NCBI GenBank assembly: GCA_046536535.1
Contig: JAWDMO010000049.1
Location: forward strand, 1 to 9,317
Direction of reading: 5' to 3'
Origin: Conexivisphaera sp046536535
Lineage (GTDB): Archaea > Thermoproteota > Nitrososphaeria > Conexivisphaerales > Conexivisphaeraceae
DNA length: 9,317 nucleotides
Each line of letters starts with the position of its first letter. The first letter of the stretch is position 1. Below, piece after piece: positions 7,034 through 9,317 of this stretch. Under the pieces are notes generated by a model. That model was not told the origin of the DNA. It made no database searches and worked only from the letters and a program-made list of their open reading frames with translations. The position numbers and the translations under genes are program-made.

Positions 7034-7040
7034 CACCTCC
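7034..7040 (-). promoter_or_regulatory. Strong ribosome-binding site of asd
   Basis: The minus strand reads GGAGGTG, the best Shine-Dalgarno match I saw in the window. It is followed by nine bases and TTG (7022-7024). An in-frame GTG is the last part of this motif itself and is therefore an unlikely start. A leadered first gene contrasts with the leaderless macrodomain and CBS genes. Confidence 0.6.
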
Positions 7041-7065
7041 TGAATTCACGCGGTGACCGGGGGAT

Positions 7066-7075
7066 GTTTATTTCC
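7066..7075 (-). promoter_or_regulatory. Probable TATA box for the asd-aro cluster
   Basis: The minus strand reads GGAAATAAAC. A start about 26 nt from its centre would fall near 7044, giving a leader of roughly 20 nt that just contains the GGAGGTG site. Two other A/T-rich boxes on this strand (TCCTATAC at 7081-7088 and CTTTATACTAC at 7108-7118) would give longer leaders and could be alternatives. Confidence 0.4.
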
Positions 7076-7188
7076 ACTGGGTATAGGATCGTGCCTTCAG
7101 CTAAGGGTAGTATAAAGGCACTCACCCTCGAAAAATGAATCCCTCCCTACCACCTTCAATCACTCTCAGGCCATCCCCGAGGGAAAGT

Positions 7189-7198
7189 GTTATTTAAA
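7189..7198 (+). promoter_or_regulatory. TATA box of a probable leaderless promoter for the macrodomain gene
   Basis: GTTATTTAAA begins 31 nt upstream of an in-frame GTG at 7220. The same GTTATTTA at the same distance precedes the CBS gene. This makes GTG 7220 the likely start in preference to the GTG at 7187, which lies immediately ahead of the box and would have the promoter inside the coding frame. Confidence 0.6.
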
Positions 7199-7219
7199 CC
7201 TAAAATCAGGTATCCTATC

Positions 7220-7765
7220 GTGATCCGCGCCGGCGACTGCTCGGTGGAGCTGCTGAAGTGCGACATCACCGAGATCGACGTGGATGCGATAGTCAACGCG
7301 GCGAACCGCTTCCTGCAGATGGGTGGCGGGGTGGCGGGCGCGATAAGGAGGAGGGCCGGCGAGGTCGTACAGGAGGAGTGCGACGAGTGGCTGAGGAGGA
7401 ACGGCCCGGTACCCGTGGGTGGAGCGGCCCTGACCGGGGCCGGGGGACTGAGGGCCAAGTACGTCATACATGCGGTGGGACCCGTCTGGGGCGAGGGGGA
7501 CGAGGAGTCCAAGCTCAGGGCCGCGTTCATGAGCTCGATGAGGCTGGCGGAGGAGCGCGGCGTCAGGAGCATAGCGTTCCCCGCTATATCTGCCGGCATC
7601 TTCGGGGTCCCTCGCGAGATCAGCGCCAGGGCGCTCCTCAGCGCCGCCGTAGCGTACGCGAGGGGCGGCGCGTGTCGCGTACCCAGAATCATCTTCTGCC
7701 TGTACGACGATGAGACATATGGCGCGTTCCTGGAGGAGCTCGGGAGGTTGAGCGGCACGGTTTGA
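7220..7765 (+). CDS. Macrodomain protein (ADP-ribose binding or hydrolysing)
   Basis: A 181-residue single macrodomain, close in plan to archaeal AF1521-like proteins. Motifs, numbered from GTG 7220: VDAIVNAAN (21-29), the GGGVAGAIRR loop (35-44) that cradles the ADP-ribose diphosphate, the VIHAVGPVW strand (82-90), and AFPAISAGIFGVP (119-131), the second phosphate loop. Family members bind ADP-ribose and many remove ADP-ribose from proteins, or the phosphate or acetyl group from ADP-ribose derivatives; which reaction applies here cannot be read from sequence. An upstream in-frame GTG at 7187 would add 11 residues, but the TATA box at 7189-7198 argues for 7220 and leaderless translation. The stop overlaps the TTG start of the glycosyltransferase gene (TTGA), implying co-translation. 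Confidence 0.93.
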   Translation: MIRAGDCSVELLKCDITEIDVDAIVNAANRFLQMGGGVAGAIRRRAGEVVQEECDEWLRRNGPVPVGGAALTGAGGLRAKYVIHAVGPVWGEGDEESKLRAAFMSSMRLAEERGVRSIAFPAISAGIFGVPREISARALLSAAVAYARGGACRVPRIIFCLYDDETYGAFLEELGRLSGTV

Positions 7766-8919
7766 TTCTGTGGTGGCCCGGAATCGCACTCGGCGCCGTG
7801 CTCTCGCTCTACTCCATCTACTGGGCACTATCCCTCACATACGGCGTGCTGAAGGTGACGTTCTCCAGGGATTCCGCAGACCCGATAGATCCGCCGGATC
7901 TCCCACGGATCTCGGTGGTGATCCCCGCCAGGGATGAGGCAGAGGTCGTCGGGAGGACGGTCCAAGCACTCGACGACGTCAGTTATCCCAGAGATAAACT
8001 GGAGGTCATATTCGTGGAGGACGGGTCGACCGATGGTACGCTCGATATCCTCAGATCTTTCGCATCCACTCGCGAGTGGATGAGGGTTTACCATGTGGAG
8101 GGATCGGGCGGTAAGGCCGCGGCAATCAACTTCGCACTCGGGATCTCCAGCGGGGACCTGATCTACGTCCTGGATGCCGACTCGATTCCGGAGCGGGACT
8201 CACTGCTACGGATAGCCGGTATATATTCAACGGGTGCCAAGGCCATGGCAGGGCGCTATGCGGTGGCGAACGCCGGCGAGAGCGTCGTCAGCCGGATGGT
8301 AATCCTGGAGGAGCTGGTGTGGCGCTTCATGTGCGAAGGCAGATCGTGGCTGCACATGCCGTGTCCCCCGCCGGCCGGCGCGAACTACGCGGTGGACAGG
8401 AAGCTCCTGCTGGAGATCGGTGGCCTGAAGGAGGGTTCGCTCGCGGAGGACGCCGCGCTCGCATCGGCGCTCGTGGGCGCGGGCGTCAGGCCCGTGTATT
8501 CGGGCGTCGTGGCGATGGTCTCGGCACCGACAACCCTGAGGGGTCTGTTCGCGCAGAGGATAAGATGGTACAGGGGATATCTGGAGGCGATGGCGGACTC
8601 CGTGCGCAGGCTCAGGTCGTCCAGGGATCGGCTCGGGACGTTCGACCTTGTACTGCTCTTCTCGTCGCCGGTATTCGCGATGCTGGGCCTCATCAATATA
8701 GCGCTCAATGCGTGGATAGCCCCCTGGATCGAGTTGTTCCTGGCCGGGCTGGCAGCCGCGACGCTCGCGCTCTGGGCATACATGAAATACCTCGGGGGAT
8801 ATTACGGCAGGGAGAGCGGCGCGGCGTGGCTTGCGATCCCCTACATCATAATATTGTCCGTCATCTCATCCGCGGCGGTCCTGATGCACGCCTCGAGCGC
8901 TAAGAGAAGCTGGAACTAG
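7762..8919 (+). CDS. Membrane-bound family 2 glycosyltransferase
   Basis: A 385-residue GT-A glycosyltransferase of the processive type seen in cellulose, hyaluronan and poly-GlcNAc synthases. Order of parts: an N-terminal membrane segment (about 5-30); the cytoplasmic GT2 domain with VVIPARDE (52-59), EDGSTDGT (86-93), the metal-binding DAD (138-140), AED with the likely catalytic base (228-230) and QRIRW, a Q/RxxRW motif (265-269); then three membrane segments (about 295-313, 318-340, 355-377). It probably transfers a sugar from a nucleotide-sugar to a polymer or lipid at the cell membrane; sugar and product are unknown. The TTG start overlaps the macrodomain stop, with GGGAGG 14 nt upstream, rather far. 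Starting later would cut the first membrane segment. Codons 101-107 carry a perfect 20-bp palindrome. Confidence 0.92.
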   Translation: MILWWPGIALGAVLSLYSIYWALSLTYGVLKVTFSRDSADPIDPPDLPRISVVIPARDEAEVVGRTVQALDDVSYPRDKLEVIFVEDGSTDGTLDILRSFASTREWMRVYHVEGSGGKAAAINFALGISSGDLIYVLDADSIPERDSLLRIAGIYSTGAKAMAGRYAVANAGESVVSRMVILEELVWRFMCEGRSWLHMPCPPPAGANYAVDRKLLLEIGGLKEGSLAEDAALASALVGAGVRPVYSGVVAMVSAPTTLRGLFAQRIRWYRGYLEAMADSVRRLRSSRDRLGTFDLVLLFSSPVFAMLGLINIALNAWIAPWIELFLAGLAAATLALWAYMKYLGGYYGRESGAAWLAIPYIIILSVISSAAVLMHASSAKRSWN

Positions 8920-9086
8920 GGACGCCACTCATCCTACGTTGACCCGGGCAGGATCCCGGGGTAGTGTATGTGAACTGCTGACCTCCTCCCCGCCCTGAAG
9001 GGGCGAGGTTTGCCGTTCACTTTATCACGCTAGGACATGGATCTCTCACATCCTCCGGCCGAACCGCTCATCACCCTAATGCGTGA
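8920..9086. other. Intergenic region with hairpins, no recognised gene
   Basis: After the glycosyltransferase stop there is no T-rich tract of the sort that ends archaeal transcripts. The stretch holds a CCCGGG pair (8943-8948 and 8955-8960) that could form a six-base stem with loop CAGGAT, the IS-like hairpin at 8970-9020, and the left arm of an inverted repeat at 9057-9100. An ATG at 9037 opens a frame to a TGA near 9208 that I do not recognise. Confidence 0.5.
8970..9020 (+). mobile_element. Orphan hairpin resembling the right end of an IS200/IS605-type (TnpB) element
   Basis: A 51-nt dyad with nested stems: GTGAAC (8970-8975) with GTTCAC (9015-9020), ACCTC (8981-8985) with GAGGT (9005-9009), and GCCCT (8992-8996) with GGGGC (9000-9004) around a GAA loop. 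The core CCTCCCCGCCCTGAAGGGG strongly resembles the terminal hairpin found after tnpB in many archaeal IS605/IS1341-like elements. No tnpA or tnpB is visible on either strand nearby: the plus-strand gene before it is a glycosyltransferase. It may be a solo end, a tnpB-less derivative, or an unrelated hairpin. The resemblance is from memory of such ends, not from a search. Confidence 0.45.
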
Positions 9087-9100
9087 GCGGTGGTTCGGCC
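9057..9100. repeat. Imperfect inverted repeat (14-base arms)
   Basis: The left arm GGCCGAACCGCTCA (9057-9070) is matched by TGAGCGG + TGG + TTCGGCC (9084-9100), a full complement apart from a three-base insertion, with a 13-base loop between. It lies 36 nt right of the IS-like hairpin. It could be another part of a degenerate mobile-element end, a regulatory hairpin before the frame at the right edge, or a transcript-end structure; no T-tract follows. Confidence 0.5.
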
Positions 9101-9317
9101 TCCTCGAGGGCTCGTCCCGGATCTGGAACGGGAATGCACCACCGTCACCTCCCCCCGGGCGGATCGCACCTTCCAAAGGGGGAGGATGCTTGCCGCAGTC
9201 GACGAGATGAAGGAGAGGGCGAACTGCCATGGGTTAATCCCGGGCCGCGATGGATGCGCGCACGAGTATCTGCCGGCCGTCAGGGGCCTCATGGTTGAGC
9301 TGTCGGGGGCTCCCCGA
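9090..9317 (+). CDS. Unidentified partial open frame running off the right edge
   Basis: This frame is open from a TGA at 9084 to the end of the window (77 codons). The first possible start is GTG 9090; ATG 9186 has GGGGGAGG touching it and is therefore poorly placed. From 9186 on, codons are rich in G at position 1 and G/C at position 3 (GAC, GAG, AAG, GAG), and the product (AAVDEMKERANCHGLIPG, then HEYLPAVRGLMVELSGAP) looks like real protein, with a helix and mixed charges. The antisense frame shares the same third positions but has weaker first-position bias. I do not recognise a family. The upstream part, before about 9120, is less convincing, so the real start or an upstream frameshift is unresolved. 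Confidence 0.35.
   Translation, partial: MVRPPRGLVPDLERECTTVTSPRADRTFQRGRMLAAVDEMKERANCHGLIPGRDGCAHEYLPAVRGLMVELSGAPR

Larger units (their letters stand above)
7025..7219. other. Divergent intergenic control region between asd and the macrodomain gene
   Basis: About 195 nt, clearly richer in A/T than the flanking genes, separate the minus-strand cluster from the plus-strand pair. It contains the asd ribosome-binding site, a minus-strand TATA candidate at 7066-7075, a box read as TATAAAGG on the plus strand and CTTTATAC on the minus strand (7110-7118), and the macrodomain TATA box at 7189-7198. A palindrome TGAATTCA lies at 7041-7048, just upstream of the asd ribosome-binding site; any operator role is speculative. 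A 20-codon frame (ATG 7135 to TAA 7197) is present but has no coding signature. Confidence 0.6.

Noticed and set aside
6135..7049. 304-codon minus-strand frame within asd
   Set aside because: It overlaps asd in another frame; the product is Arg/Gly/Asp-rich without hydrophobic core, while the asd frame carries all catalytic motifs.
7135..7197. 20-codon mini-gene in the divergent region, preceded by TATAAAGG
   Set aside because: The box is only 24 nt upstream instead of about 30, codons show no bias, and the stop falls inside the macrodomain TATA box. Kept only as part of the intergenic description.
8943..8960. CCCGGG repeat pair as a transcription terminator after the glycosyltransferase gene
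   Set aside because: CCCGGG is self-complementary, the stem is short, and no T-tract follows, which archaeal termination needs.
8920..9317. tRNA gene, CRISPR array or toxin-antitoxin pair in the right-hand region
   Set aside because: No cloverleaf with T-loop consensus, no spaced direct repeats and no small gene pair could be seen.

Overview
The window looks like ordinary chromosomal DNA from a GC-rich archaeon. Four features point to Archaea. The shikimate kinase is the archaeal GHMP-fold type. The first two steps of aromatic biosynthesis use the archaeal route (ADH synthase plus type II dehydroquinate synthase) instead of DAHP synthase plus AroB. The aspartate-semialdehyde dehydrogenase is of the archaeal/fungal type. 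Several genes have TATA-type promoters, two of which sit about 30 nt ahead of a start codon with no leader. TTG and GTG starts are very common. A deep Nitrososphaeria (Thaumarchaeota) lineage such as Conexivisphaera would fit, but that is a guess from gene content and GC, not something the sequence proves.

Layout. Positions 7024 to 48 (minus strand) hold a tight eight-gene cluster, in transcription order: asd, aroA' (ADH synthase), aroB' (dehydroquinate synthase II), aroD, a two-CBS-domain protein, aroE, archaeal aroK, aroA (EPSP synthase). Asd makes aspartate semialdehyde, which AroA' condenses into ADH. AroB' converts ADH to 3-dehydroquinate, and AroD, AroE, AroK and AroA carry it to EPSP. 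Only chorismate synthase is missing; it may lie beyond the left edge. Genes overlap by 4 to 23 nt or are separated by 1 to 12 nt, so translation is probably coupled. The exception is aroD, which has no stop codon where its fold ends: its frame runs through the whole CBS gene to a TGA overlapping the aroE start. The CBS gene has its own TATA box inside the aroD 3' end.

Positions 7025-7219 are a divergent control region. To its right, on the plus strand, a macrodomain protein (7220-7765) and a membrane-bound family 2 glycosyltransferase (7762-8919) form a two-gene unit with a TTGA stop/start overlap.

Positions 8920-9317 hold no recognised gene. They contain a 51-nt hairpin resembling the right end of an archaeal IS200/IS605-type (TnpB) element without any transposase in view, a second inverted repeat, and an unidentified frame running off the right edge. 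I saw no tRNA, rRNA, CRISPR array or defence system. The points most worth checking are the aroD/CBS overlap with its embedded promoter, the orphan IS-like hairpin, and the macrodomain-glycosyltransferase pairing.
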